Source: Streptomyces sp. NRRL F-2580
Lineage (GTDB): Bacteria; Actinomycetota; Actinomycetes; Streptomycetales; Streptomycetaceae
DNA length: 64,000 nucleotides
Reading direction: 5' to 3'
NCBI RefSeq assembly: GCF_000720115.1
Contig: NZ_JOIR01000022.1
Coordinates: 62,001-126,000 of the forward strand
Positions 8,131-17,189 of the stretch are shown here, piece by piece. A program made the position numbers and the translations under genes. A model generated the notes under the pieces. That model had not been told where the DNA came from and searched no databases. It saw nothing but the letters and a program-made list of their open reading frames with translations. Position 1 is the first letter of the stretch; each line of letters begins with the position of its first letter.

Positions 8131-9445
8131 GGGCCGGTCCGGTCGTCTCCCGGAGCCGGTCCGCCGCCCTGGCCAGCCGGAACCCCGCGATCTGGCAGGT
8201 CACGAGGGAGACGAGGACCAGCACCACGAAGAAACGGTCGTTGATGAGTTCCGCCTGACGGGTGACGCCCGCCAGGACGATGCCGATGGTGCCCCGGGCG
8301 TTGAGGGCGAACGCGAGGGACGAGGAGAACACCCGGTCCTCCCCCGCCAGGCGCGCCCCCGCCCAGATGCCGGCCGTCTTGATGCCGCAGGCGAGCGTGA
8401 GGAACCACAGGAAGAACAACGGGTCGAAGGCGCGCACCAGGTCCAGGCGCATGCCGACCAGGACGAAGAACACCGGAATGAAGGAGGCCATCGAGAACTG
8501 GCGGATGGCGCCCCAGACCGCCGCTTCGCGTCCGGTCCCCCGGGAGGTGCCGTCGTCGGCGCTCTGATCGCCGCGGGCGGCGCAGATGCCCGCCATCAGC
8601 GCACCGAACACGGCGTTGACGCCGAGGCCCAGGCACAGCAGCACCATGGCGCACAGGAAGATCAGCCGGAAGGCCACCGGGCTCTGCCGGGCCACGATGT
8701 TGGCGCGGTGGCGGGCCAGCCGGCGGAAGAGCCGGGCTCCCCAGGTCAGGCTCGCGGCGAAGAACAGCACGCTGACGACGGTGAAGTACGCGGCCGTGGG
8801 CACGGGTGCGGCGGTGCCGATCAGGTCCCACAGGCCGACGGAGTGGCCGGTGCCGGAGCGGGCGAGGCCGAGGACCACGGCGAGGACGACGTAGAGGATG
8901 ACGTCCTCGATCACGGCGACCATCAGGACGATCCGGCCGAAGGCGGTATCCATGATCTTCAGGTCCATCATGATCCGCGAGATGACCGGAATGGCCGCGA
9001 CCGCCATCGCGAGCCCCACGACGAGGGCGGTCGTCACCGTGGAGCCCGCCGGCCCCGCGAAGAAGGCGGGGACCAGCGCCGCGAGGCCCACGCCCGCCGC
9101 GAAGGGCACCACGAGTCCGGCCGCGGCCACGATCGCCCCGGTGCGGCGTTCGCGGCCGCCCGCCCTGATGCGCAGTTCCGCGCCCGCCAGGAACATCAGG
9201 AGCAGCTGGCCGAGCTGGTAGATGGCGTCCAGGGCGCTGGTCACCGCACCGGAGGCGGGGAACAGCGCGGCCCGGGCGGCGGGGGCGAGTAGCCCGAGGA
9301 GCGAGGGGCCCAGGAGGATGCCGCCGACGACCTCGCCGATGACGGGGGGCTGGCGCAGGGCGCCGAAGAGGAATCCGCATCCGTGTGCGGCGGCGCAGAT
9401 CACGGCGAGGGCCGCCAGCAGCCGGATGGTGTCGATCGCTGTCAT
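8069..9445 (-). CDS. Cation:proton antiporter (Kef/CPA2 family)
   Basis: 458 residues with about 12 hydrophobic helices. Family hallmarks include PPVIGEVVGGILLGPS near the N-terminus, FLAGAEL, AAIPVISRIMMD and the acidic IEDVILY site in place of the usual DD pair. Start ATG 9445 has GGAAG upstream. There is no C-terminal TrkA-N/RCK domain, so it is the short transporter-only form. It should exchange K+ or Na+ for H+ at the membrane. The 3' end overlaps the deacetylase gene by 62 nt in antisense orientation. Confidence 0.9.
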   Translation of the reverse strand: MTAIDTIRLLAALAVICAAAHGCGFLFGALRQPPVIGEVVGGILLGPSLLGLLAPAARAALFPASGAVTSALDAIYQLGQLLLMFLAGAELRIRAGGRERRTGAIVAAAGLVVPFAAGVGLAALVPAFFAGPAGSTVTTALVVGLAMAVAAIPVISRIMMDLKIMDTAFGRIVLMVAVIEDVILYVVLAVVLGLARSGTGHSVGLWDLIGTAAPVPTAAYFTVVSVLFFAASLTWGARLFRRLARHRANIVARQSPVAFRLIFLCAMVLLCLGLGVNAVFGALMAGICAARGDQSADDGTSRGTGREAAVWGAIRQFSMASFIPVFFVLVGMRLDLVRAFDPLFFLWFLTLACGIKTAGIWAGARLAGEDRVFSSSLAFALNARGTIGIVLAGVTRQAELINDRFFVVLVLVSLVTCQIAGFRLARAADRLRETTGPAPTGPRRQRGKPARSGTRAGR

Positions 9446-9684
9446 GCCGGATCACTTCCACTCGTTGCGCGGGGTGGACGTCGTTCCGTTCGGTTTCACG
9501 TCAGTGCGAGGGAGTGCTGTTCAGCCGACGCACACAACAGGGTTACGAGGCGGTTCGGTTCGGCGCGGCCACCATTGAATAGCCTCCGCCCCGACGGAGT
9601 CGACGTGCGCCCGGTGCGGAGCGTCCCGGCCTGACGGTGGTGTGGTGCCGGGCCGCCCGATCGTCGTCCTGGCAGGATGGCGGC

Positions 9685-10038
9685 ATGGAACGTGTACTTG
9701 GAATCGGTGGGTACTTCATGCGGGCCGCCGACCCCGCGGCCCTGGGCGCCTGGTACCGCGACTGCCTGGGCCTGGACGCCGATGAGAACGGGCTGTGGCA
9801 TCCGGGGGCCGGGCCGACGGTGTTCGCGACGTTCGAGTCCGGGACCGACTACTTCGGCTCCCGCGCCCAGCAGTCCATGCTCAACTTCCGGGTCCGCGAC
9901 CTGGACGCGATGCTCGCGCAGCTGCGCGGCGAGGGCGCGGACGTGGCCGAGGAGACGCAGGACATGGAGGGTGTCGGCCGGTTCGGCTGGGTCACCGATC
10001 CCGAGGGGAATCGGATCGAGCTGTGGCAGCCCGCCTGA
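9685..10038 (+). CDS. VOC-family (glyoxalase/bleomycin-resistance fold) protein
   Basis: 117 residues from ATG 9685. The single betaalphabetabetabeta module runs from YFMRAADPAALGAWYRDCLGL to the closing DPEGNRIELWQP with the conserved glutamate. Small VOC proteins of this kind act as metal-dependent lyases, dioxygenases or drug-binding proteins; the substrate cannot be inferred. It is a single gene following a roughly 240-bp gap in which no other gene was seen. Confidence 0.85.
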   Translation: MERVLGIGGYFMRAADPAALGAWYRDCLGLDADENGLWHPGAGPTVFATFESGTDYFGSRAQQSMLNFRVRDLDAMLAQLRGEGADVAEETQDMEGVGRFGWVTDPEGNRIELWQPA

Positions 10039-10039
10039 G

Positions 10040-10420
10040 CTGCCCGTCAGGTGTGGGAGCCGTACGGACGCTATCGATCCGTTTGCGGAAGACCCAGTAC
10101 GTCCAGGCCTGGTAGGTGATGACCACGGGCGCCCTGAAGGCCGCGACCCGGGTGAGGATCCTCAGCGTGTACGGGCCGGCCGCCGCGCCCGCTGCGGTCA
10201 GGGTCCGGGTCCGCGGACGAGGCCAGGACGTCGGGGAACAGGGCGAGGAAACAGCCCGCGACGACAGCGGCCACGGCCAGCCCGGACAGCGCGAACGCCC
10301 GGCCCTCCCGCGCCGGCTGCGACATCCCGACGACGACGAGCACCGCCGCGGCGCCCACGCTCAGCACCAGGAAGCGGGCAGGCACGGGCGGTGGCGCTCT
10401 TCCTGCCCCCTGCCGGCGAA
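10040..10420 (-). pseudogene. cydB: cydB remnant (cytochrome bd oxidase subunit II, C-terminal fragment)
   Basis: Reading the minus strand gives a hydrophobic CydB-like end: VVGMSQPAREGRAFALSG, then CFLALFPDVLASS, and in another frame YTLRILTRVAAFRAPVV and YQAWTYWVFRKRI. These are hallmarks of the last two helices of CydB. The frame breaks around 10190-10200 and everything upstream (the first about 250 residues) is missing. No cydA is nearby. It is a decayed leftover, not a working gene. Confidence 0.75.
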
Positions 10421-10631
10421 CCCCCTGGACGCGGGACTCACCTTCCCCGCCCTGCGCCGGGCCGGCGTGGTCACCCTCGCGGTGATCGTCGTCTTCGCGC
10501 CGACAACCTGATCGCCCGCATCCTCCTCCAGGGCCGGCGCGCCGCACCAACCAGCGGGCCGCGACGGCCCGTTGGCGGTGTCGGCTATCGTCCGTCCTCA
10601 ACCGACGAATCGGCACAGGGGGATGCAACAG

Positions 10632-11525
10632 GTGAGCGAGAAGGACGTGCTGGCGCGGAGCTTCGAGGAACACCGCCCCCATCTGCGGGCGGTGGCCTAC
10701 CGGATGCTGGGTTCGCTCAGCGAGGCGGAGGACGCCGTACAGGAGGCCTGGCTCAAGCTGAGTCGCTCCGACGCGGGTGCGGTGGAGAACCTGGGCGGCT
10801 GGCTGACCACCGTGGTCGGCCGGGTGTGCCTGGACATGCTGCGCTCGCGGACCACGCGGCGCGAGGATCCGCTGCACGACCAGGACGGGGAGGTCCGCAT
10901 CCCCGACCCGGTCGTCAGCAGGGCGGACGGCCTCGACCCCGAGCAGGAGGTCCTCCTGGCCGACTCGGTCGGCATCGCGCTCATGGTCGTCCTGGAGACG
11001 CTCGCGCCCGCCGAGCGGCTGGCCTTCGTGCTGCACGACCTGTTCGCCGTCCCCTTCGACGACATCGCCCCCGTTCTGGGGCGCACCGCGGCCACGACCC
11101 GGCAGCTCGCCAGCCGCGCCCGACGCCGCGTCCAGGGCGCGGCGCCCGCCCCGGACCCGGACCGGGCCCGGCTGCGGGCGGTCGTCGAGGCGTTCCTCGC
11201 CGCCTCGCGCGGCGGGGACTTCGAAGCGCTGGTCGCCGTCCTCGATCCGGACGTCGTGGCCCGCTCCGACGGCGGCGCACTGCGCCCCGGCCTGGTCCGC
11301 CGCGGCGCGGCCGAGGTCGCCTCCCAGGCGATCACCTTCGCGCGGTTCGCGGCGGCGTCCCATCCGGTGCTGGTCAACGGCCTCCCCGGCGTGGTCGCGG
11401 TGGCGGACGGCCGGGCGATCTCGGTCATGGCGTTCACCGTCCGGGACGGCAGGATCACCGCCCTCGACATCCTCACCGACCCCGAGCGCCTCGCACGCAT
11501 CGACCTGCCCCTCCTGGAGGGCTGA
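10632..11525 (+). CDS. ECF sigma factor with SnoaL-like C-terminal domain (ECF41/SigJ type)
   Basis: 297 residues from GTG 10632, chosen because AGGGGGA lies about 8 nt upstream; ATG 10623 is too close to it. Region 2 (FEEHRPHLRAVAYRMLGSLSEAEDAVQEAWL) and region 4 (LAFVLHDLFAVPFDDIAPVLGRT) are complete. An about 110-residue NTF2/SnoaL-like extension (VVEAFLAASRGGDFEALVAVLDPDV) follows. In ECF41 sigma factors this extension regulates activity in place of an anti-sigma factor, and a partner oxidoreductase or carboxymuconolactone decarboxylase gene is usually adjacent. None is evident here. Confidence 0.9.
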   Translation: MSEKDVLARSFEEHRPHLRAVAYRMLGSLSEAEDAVQEAWLKLSRSDAGAVENLGGWLTTVVGRVCLDMLRSRTTRREDPLHDQDGEVRIPDPVVSRADGLDPEQEVLLADSVGIALMVVLETLAPAERLAFVLHDLFAVPFDDIAPVLGRTAATTRQLASRARRRVQGAAPAPDPDRARLRAVVEAFLAASRGGDFEALVAVLDPDVVARSDGGALRPGLVRRGAAEVASQAITFARFAAASHPVLVNGLPGVVAVADGRAISVMAFTVRDGRITALDILTDPERLARIDLPLLEG

Positions 11526-11633
11526 GCCACCACCACCAGCCGTTCGGTACGCGGGACGGGGGCTGGCCCCCGCGTACCTAACGGCAACGGTCCGCGTCCG
11601 TACCGGCCCCAAGACCTCTACGATCATTCGGTG

Positions 11634-12179
11634 ATGGAGACTTCGAAGCCCGAGCCGGGCCCCACCCCCGGCACCGCCCTGGTCCTGATCGACCTGATGC
11701 CCCGTATCGTCACCCTGTCGCTGGCCCCCCACACCGGCGAGGAGGTGGCCGGGCGGTGCGCCCGGCTGGCCGAGGCGTTCCGGGCCGGCGGCCGCCCGGT
11801 GGTCGTGGTGCGCGTCGAGCGTCCGAACGTGGCGGAACAGCCGCCCGGCAGCGGCTTCGTCGAGGGCCTCGCCCGCCCCGGTGACATCGAAATCGTCAAG
11901 CGTACGGTCGGCGCCTTCCACGGGACGGGCCTGCACGAGCGCCTGCACGGCCTCGGGGTGGAACGGCTGGTCCTGGCCGGGCTGGTGACGACGATGGGCG
12001 TGGAGTCCACCGCCCGCGCGGCGAGCGACCACGGCTACGAGGTGGAGTTCGTCGAGGACGCGATGTCCGCCTTCGCGGCGGACGAGCACGAGTTCGCCGT
12101 ACGGAGGATCTTCCCGAGGTTCGGCGAGGTCCGCGACGCGGCGTCCTACCTGAAGTCCCTCACCACGGAACGCGGCTAG
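11634..12179 (+). CDS. Isochorismatase-fold hydrolase lacking the catalytic cysteine
   Basis: 181 residues from ATG 11634. Two members of the usual Asp-Lys-Cys triad are present: D20 in VLIDLMPR and K89 in IVKRTVGAF. The third position, in VTTMGVESTA, has Gly122 where cysteine hydrolases have Cys. True isochorismatases (EntB, PhzD) also carry Gly there, but the surrounding ESTA pattern is that of the cysteine enzymes. It may therefore be a non-nucleophilic variant. It is followed after 2 nt by the barstar gene, probably co-translated. Confidence 0.8.
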   Translation: METSKPEPGPTPGTALVLIDLMPRIVTLSLAPHTGEEVAGRCARLAEAFRAGGRPVVVVRVERPNVAEQPPGSGFVEGLARPGDIEIVKRTVGAFHGTGLHERLHGLGVERLVLAGLVTTMGVESTARAASDHGYEVEFVEDAMSAFAADEHEFAVRRIFPRFGEVRDAASYLKSLTTERG

Positions 12180-12181
12180 CC

Positions 12182-12685
12182 GTGCCCGGCGTGCCCTGGC
12201 TACACGTCGTTCCGGAGCGGGGCGCCCTGCCCGTCGATCTGCTGCTGACCGGCAGGACGTACGTGGCGCGGCTCGACGGCCGGCAGATGCGCGATACGGA
12301 CGCCGTCTTCCTGCAGTTCTACGACGGACTGAGGCTGCCCGACCACTTCGGCTGGAACTGGGATGCCCTCTTCGACTGTCTGCGTGATCTGGAACTGGAA
12401 TGGCTGTCGGCCGACCAGTACGTGGTGATCGTCGAGGCAGCTGACGAGGCACTGCCAGGCGACGCCGCCGGCCGACGGTTGCTCTTCGGGACCCTCCTGC
12501 GGGCAGGGCAGCGATGGTCCTCCGTCAAGCGACCCGAGGGAATCGACGTCGGTCGGCTGGCGGTCGTCCTGTCCTGCGACGCGGCGTCTGTGGCTGACCT
12601 GCGGCAAGAGCTGCGAAAGTGCGGGGAGGAGACGGTCCCCGCAGGGGAACGGATCCGTGCGGGCGATGTCAGTGGGCGCCTCTAG
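12182..12685 (+). CDS. Barstar family protein (ribonuclease inhibitor fold)
   Basis: 167 residues, GTG start 2 nt after the preceding stop. The barstar core is clear: LDGRQMRDTDAVFLQFYDGL, then FGWNWDALFDCLRDL with the conserved W-N-W-D-A-L motif. Family proteins bind and neutralise barnase-type secreted RNases in the cytosol. No barnase-like gene is visible nearby, so it may be an orphan immunity protein against toxins of competing strains. The N-terminal 25 residues and C-terminal tail extend beyond the about 90-residue core. Confidence 0.85.
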   Translation: MPGVPWLHVVPERGALPVDLLLTGRTYVARLDGRQMRDTDAVFLQFYDGLRLPDHFGWNWDALFDCLRDLELEWLSADQYVVIVEAADEALPGDAAGRRLLFGTLLRAGQRWSSVKRPEGIDVGRLAVVLSCDAASVADLRQELRKCGEETVPAGERIRAGDVSGRL

Positions 12686-12694
12686 CGTTGCGGC

Positions 12695-14155
12695 ATGATC
12701 TGGACCACCGCTCAGGACACCCTCCCGCCCGTACCCCCCGCGCGACGGCTCGACGCCGCGCCCTCCGGGCTCGCCGAGACCGTCGAGCTGACGGCCGATC
12801 ACCTCGAGCATCTCGAGCCCCGCGTCCACACCGTGGCGGTGTTCGAGCGCGTCCTCGACGGACTCGTGCGGCAGGCGCACCGCGACCGCCACGCGCTCGC
12901 GCTGGCCCTCTCCACGGCGTTGGGGCACCGGTACCCCGAGGAGGAGACCGATGCGGACCGGCTCACCCCGGTGGACGTGGTGGTGGCCTCGCCGCTGTGG
13001 CGGGTCACGGGGTACAGCCTCAAGCCCGAGTACGTACGCCGGCAGCGCGGGCACGAGGAGTGCGCGCAGGGCGGGCTGGAACTGGTGATCGCGGCGCGGG
13101 TGCGCGAGATCGGCTACGCGCTGCGCTCCGGTGCCCCGCAGCCGTTCCTGCTGGCCACGCCCACCTGGGACACCGGCGCACTGGAGGCTGCCGAGCTCGT
13201 CGAACGGCTCGTGGAGTACCGGAGGTTGGGCGCCCGTCCCGGTCCCGCCGACTTCGGGCAGGCCCTGCTGCGCGTACGCCGGGACGATCCGGCGGCGCCG
13301 GCGGCCGCCGAGGCCGCGGCCCGGCTCGGGACCGCCGAGGGCGATCGGCTCGCCGCCTGGCTCGGCGCCGACGGCGAACCGGGCACGGGGCGGCGCCGGG
13401 TCGTCATACCCGATCCGCAGGCGCACCGGGCCTGGTCGCGGGCCGGCGCGGCCATGCCGCAAGTCGCCTTCGCGAGCGGTGAACGACCTGCCCTGCGCCG
13501 GGAGTTCCCCGACGCGTTCCAGTGGCTGGGCCGCCCCCACGAGGGCTTCACCCGCTGCTATCACTGGCATGCCGGGCACGCCGTGCGGGCCGCGGTACTG
13601 CCCGAGGACCGGGACGTCCAGGCCCGGTGGCTGCTGCCGGGCGTGACGCTGGCCGCGACCACCGGCGATCAGGGTGACTCCTGGATGCTGCCCCACCTCG
13701 CCCTGCTGGGCGGCCCCGCGGGGCCCGGGCTGCACTCCGCCATCGCGGCGGGGCTGGGCGGACGGCAGCCGGCGAGCCGGCGACCGGCGGTGGAGGCCCT
13801 GGTGGTGCTGGCGGGCCGGGGCGAGCTGGACGCCCCGCTGCTGGGCCGCGAGCTGGCCTCGATGGCGGCCCTCGGCACGGTCAAGCCCAACCGGCTGGCG
13901 GACGCGGCCCGCTCGGCCGCTGCGGCGGGCGCGTACGCCACGGTGTGGGCCGTCCTCGCCGAGGTGCTGCCGGCCCTCCTGCCGTCGGTACGGGGTGCGG
14001 GTGAGGTGCTGGCCGTCGCCGCTGACTGCGTGGAGCGCTGTGGGGCCACGGGCCCGGTGCCGGCCGAGGTGGCGGCAGTGGCGGCCCGTACCAGATCGTC
14101 GTCCCGGCTGGTCACCGAGGCCCGCCGCCTGGCCGCCGCGCTCACCGGCCCCTGA
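12695..14155 (+). CDS. Hypothetical protein, resembles the C-terminal half of DUF6493-type proteins
   Basis: 486 residues, well-biased codons, in the same frame as barstar and beginning 9 nt after its stop. No Shine-Dalgarno is evident. The protein is alpha-helical and Ala/Leu-rich, with WRVTGYSLKPEYVR and a late repeat-like region (LLGRELASMAALGTVKPNRLADA). It looks like the second half of the long DUF6493/DUF7824 proteins that accompany SWIM/WGR-type genes in Streptomyces; if so it is N-terminally truncated. The family call is from memory of the pattern and is uncertain. Function unknown. Confidence 0.55.
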   Translation: MIWTTAQDTLPPVPPARRLDAAPSGLAETVELTADHLEHLEPRVHTVAVFERVLDGLVRQAHRDRHALALALSTALGHRYPEEETDADRLTPVDVVVASPLWRVTGYSLKPEYVRRQRGHEECAQGGLELVIAARVREIGYALRSGAPQPFLLATPTWDTGALEAAELVERLVEYRRLGARPGPADFGQALLRVRRDDPAAPAAAEAAARLGTAEGDRLAAWLGADGEPGTGRRRVVIPDPQAHRAWSRAGAAMPQVAFASGERPALRREFPDAFQWLGRPHEGFTRCYHWHAGHAVRAAVLPEDRDVQARWLLPGVTLAATTGDQGDSWMLPHLALLGGPAGPGLHSAIAAGLGGRQPASRRPAVEALVVLAGRGELDAPLLGRELASMAALGTVKPNRLADAARSAAAAGAYATVWAVLAEVLPALLPSVRGAGEVLAVAADCVERCGATGPVPAEVAAVAARTRSSSRLVTEARRLAAALTGP

Positions 14156-14245
14156 CCCTCCCCGCGCCCGGGGTGGACACCGGTCCCCTCCACTCCGCCG
14201 CCCCGGCCGACCCTGCGCGTGCCTGTCTAACCTCCGGGCCGCAGG

Positions 14246-15142
14246 TCAGCCGGTAGCCCCGGCGTTCCGCTCGCCCGCCGGTCGCGCTGTGAAGGCAAGC
14301 CGGCGGTGGGCCCGGCGCAGCATCAGGCGGGCCATGTACGGGTGGGCGAGGCCCGCCACCGCGAAGTACAGGCGTCCGCGGGTGTTGTGGAGTCGTACGG
14401 CCGTTGCCAGGGTTACGGTGTCGTCCTCGATCACGATCGAGGAGCGGAAGTCCAGGTGGGATGCGTCCTCGCCGGTCATGAGCTCGCCGTCGGCGGTGCC
14501 GCGTACGGGGAACGGCAGCACGTGCCTCCAGTCCCGTGGGTCGCGGGACATCCCCGGTGGCAGGGGCAGGCGCCAGGCGTCGGCGAAGTCCGGCCGGGGT
14601 ACGGCCTCGTGCAGCAGCCGGGCGTGTGACGGCACGGGGACGGCGCGCGGACGGGCCCAGAACAGCCGGTTGACCAGCAGTGCGCGCGGCGGTCGACGGG
14701 TCGGCGCGTGGGGCGGACGGCCGAGGGCGCTCCGTTCGATGTTGTCGAAGACCTCCTCGATCATCGTGTCGTGCACCGGCTGGATCGCCACCTTCCACTG
14801 GAGAAACTGCCGTACCGGCATGGCCAGTTCGAGGACGTGGACGACCCGGCACCGGTCAGGGCCGAGCGGTTCGACTTCGAAACGGTGATACCCCTGTCCC
14901 ATCGCCCCACCGGTGGTGTCGAAGCGTACGGAGCGGCCCGGCACGTAGGCGGTGACGCGGTAGCGGACCCGGCCGTGGCCGCCGGCCGCGCCGACGCCAA
15001 GCGGACGGTCGAGGACCATCGCAGGCCAGACCGGGGTGGGGAAGATGGGGTCGTCGGGTGCCGACACCCTGTCGAGGAGCGCCCCGACGCAGTCGGCTGG
15101 TGCCGGGATGATCCGTTCGTGAACGTTGCGTACCGCGCGCAT
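14246..15142 (-). CDS. SRPBCC-DUF2867 fusion protein
   Basis: 298 residues from ATG 15142. The first about 140 residues read as a START/SRPBCC ligand-binding module (GRVRYRVTAYVPGRSVRFD, YHRFEVEPLGPDRCRVVHVLEL). The second half reads as DUF2867 (DFADAWRLPLPPG, SSIVIEDDTVTLATAVRLHN). DUF2867 is often attached to NAD(P)-binding oxidoreductases; here it is fused to a lipid/aromatic-binding fold. The gene is divergent from a TetR regulator with a palindromic operator between, so it is probably the repressed target. Substrate unknown. Confidence 0.75.
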   Translation of the reverse strand: MRAVRNVHERIIPAPADCVGALLDRVSAPDDPIFPTPVWPAMVLDRPLGVGAAGGHGRVRYRVTAYVPGRSVRFDTTGGAMGQGYHRFEVEPLGPDRCRVVHVLELAMPVRQFLQWKVAIQPVHDTMIEEVFDNIERSALGRPPHAPTRRPPRALLVNRLFWARPRAVPVPSHARLLHEAVPRPDFADAWRLPLPPGMSRDPRDWRHVLPFPVRGTADGELMTGEDASHLDFRSSIVIEDDTVTLATAVRLHNTRGRLYFAVAGLAHPYMARLMLRRAHRRLAFTARPAGERNAGATG

Positions 15143-15152
15143 GCCGGACCTC

Positions 15153-15192
15153 CATACGGGAGCGTATGTTTCTACCGTACGGTAGCGTATGG
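15153..15192. promoter_or_regulatory. TetR operator candidate between divergent genes
   Basis: A perfect 12-bp palindrome TACCGTACGGTA (15173-15184) is flanked by CATACG...CGTATG (15153-15168) and another CGTATG (15187-15192). Overlapping dyads of this size are typical TetR sites. The site lies between the SRPBCC-DUF2867 start and the TetR start and overlaps the TetR ribosome site, so autoregulation is likely. Confidence 0.6.
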
Positions 15193-15196
15193 AGGT

Positions 15197-15784
15197 GTGA
15201 GCGAATCATCCGGCCGGCAGGGGCACCGCCTCGCCCGCAAACGGCTCACCGCCGACGACTGGGCCGACGCCGCCCTTGCCGCGCTGGTCGAACGCGGCCT
15301 CGCCGCGGTGGCGGTGGAGCCGCTCGCGGCCGGACTCGGCACCACCAAAGGCAGCTTCTACTGGCACTTCGCCAACCGCGACGCGCTCGTCGCCGCCGCA
15401 CTCGCGCGCTGGGAGGAGTCGTCCACCGAGCGGATCATCCGAGCGATGGAGGCCGTCGAGCCCGACCCGGCCGCCCGGCTCGACGCGCTCCTGCGCGGGG
15501 CAACCGTCGCCGCGGTCGACGACCCGCGGGAGGTGCGGCTGCTGGCTGCCAGCGACCATCCCGAGGTCGCGGCCGCACTCGCCCGCGTCACCGAACGCAG
15601 GATCGGCTACCTCGCCCACCTCTTCGAACTGCTCGGGTTCCCCGCGCCCGAGGCGCGCCGCCGCGGCTTCTTCGCCTACACGAGCTACCTGGGCCATGCC
15701 CAGCTCGCCCATGCGGTACCGGGCGCCGTGCCCACCGACCCCGCGTATCTGGCCGAGGTGTCGGCCGCACTGCTGAAGCGCTGA
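15197..15784 (+). CDS. TetR-family transcriptional regulator
   Basis: 195 residues. The helix-turn-helix reads LAAVAVEPLAAGLGTTKGSFYWHFANRDALV, the typical TetR recognition helix. The C-terminal ligand domain is divergent. GTG 15197 is the first good start but GGAGG ends only 1 nt before it, so the true mRNA may start near this codon. It likely represses itself and the divergent SRPBCC-DUF2867 gene through the palindromes upstream. Confidence 0.88.
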   Translation: MSESSGRQGHRLARKRLTADDWADAALAALVERGLAAVAVEPLAAGLGTTKGSFYWHFANRDALVAAALARWEESSTERIIRAMEAVEPDPAARLDALLRGATVAAVDDPREVRLLAASDHPEVAAALARVTERRIGYLAHLFELLGFPAPEARRRGFFAYTSYLGHAQLAHAVPGAVPTDPAYLAEVSAALLKR

Positions 15785-16069
15785 TCCACCGCAGCGGTTC
15801 TCGCTCGATGCAGGCAAGGACGGCGGTCACCGCTCGGCGGTGCGATGCGCCGTCGTCCCCGGCCGTCAGCCCTGGAAGCGCTGGCACAGCCGCCCACTTC
15901 CCATGGACCGGCCGGCGGCGAGGGGGCACTCGGCCGGGAGGTGGATGCGGGCAGGCCAGTCGGTGTCGATGCCCGCGGTCGCATTACTCGCGTTCGTCCG
16001 CACACACCGCCTCGGCGGCCTCCGGGGCGCCACGGCATCACGCCCGCGAGCGCGTCTCGACGTGGCGGC

Positions 16070-17170
16070 CTACCGGTGGGTTCCGAGGGTGGTCATGCGC
16101 CGAAGAGGCGACAGAGCGATCGGGATCCACACACGGGCCAGGCAAGCGGCCGAGACGCCCAAGGCGCACCGGACGCCGCCGGCCGTGGCGAGAGCACCGG
16201 CTGTGGCGGAGCCCAGAGCGACGGCGCCGGTGAAGAGCACGCGCATGGTGCCGTTGACCCGGGCCATCAGTCCGGCGGGCGTGACCTGCTGCCGGAAAGT
16301 CATCATCAGGACGGAGTCGAAGCCGACCTTGAGCATGACCAGCGCCCACCCGATGGCTGCAAGGGGCCCGGGCACGGGCCGCCCGAGCAGAGGGATGGCG
16401 ACGGCCAGGGGGTGCGACCGCGATCCCCACGAACAGGACGGCTCGGCCTGCCCCGAGCCGTTCGGCCAACCTGACGGCTGTCCGAGCTCGGTCAGTGCGA
16501 GGACGGGGAGCAGGGTCATCACACCGGCGGTGCCGATGTTGACCATGGAACCGGAGACCACCACGGTGCGTAGGACCGGCTGGCGGAAGACGAACACGAC
16601 GCCCTCGCCGATCTCGTGCAGGAGACGCCGTCGGGGACTGCTACCGGCCGAATGCTCACGGGTGGTGAGCACGGACAGCCACCCCGCGGACCAAAGGTAT
16701 CCCCCGGCCATCACGAGAAGCACTGTCGGCGCGCTCAGCAGTCCGGCCGCCCACCCGGCCAAGGGCGGACCTGCGACGACCGCTGTCTGCGTGATCGTGG
16801 CCAGCCTCGCGTTGGTGCGTGCGAGCAGGGAACCGGGGGCGAGATCCTTCACGAAGCTCTGGGTGGCCAGGTCGAAGAACACCGTCGCAACGCCCTGGAT
16901 CACCACGACCGCCAGGAGGTGGGTCATCGTCAAACACCCCGGACCACGCGGCAGCGGGCACCGTGATCAGCGCAGCCGCCCGCACCAAGTCCGCGCCGAT
17001 CATGACCGGACGGCGCCGCACCCGGTCCACCCAGGCGCCGACCGGCAGTCCGAGGATCACGAAAGACAGGGCCAGTCCGGTCTTCAACAGCGAGGTTCCT
17101 CCCGCCCCGGCGTGCAACACGGTGACCGCCGTCAGCGGAACGGCCACTTGGCCGCTGGGCACCCCACAAC
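16070..17170 (-). pseudogene. MFS transporter pseudogene (EntS/MFS_3 type) with frameshifts
   Basis: Pieces of one major-facilitator protein appear in different minus-strand frames. The N-terminal helices with GLPVGAWVDRVRRRPVMIGAD are at 17000-17090. The main middle block (IQGVATVFFDLATQSFVKDL, GVVFVFRQPVLRTVVVSG) begins near 16930. The frame breaks again around 16480 after LALTELGQPSGW, where LAERLGAGRAVLFVG resumes in another frame. The first helix or two are missing and the 5' end abuts debris of a different gene. The bases 15785-16069 downstream hold no recognisable gene. Confidence 0.75.
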
Positions 17171-17189
17171 GCAACCCCGGACCTAGGCC

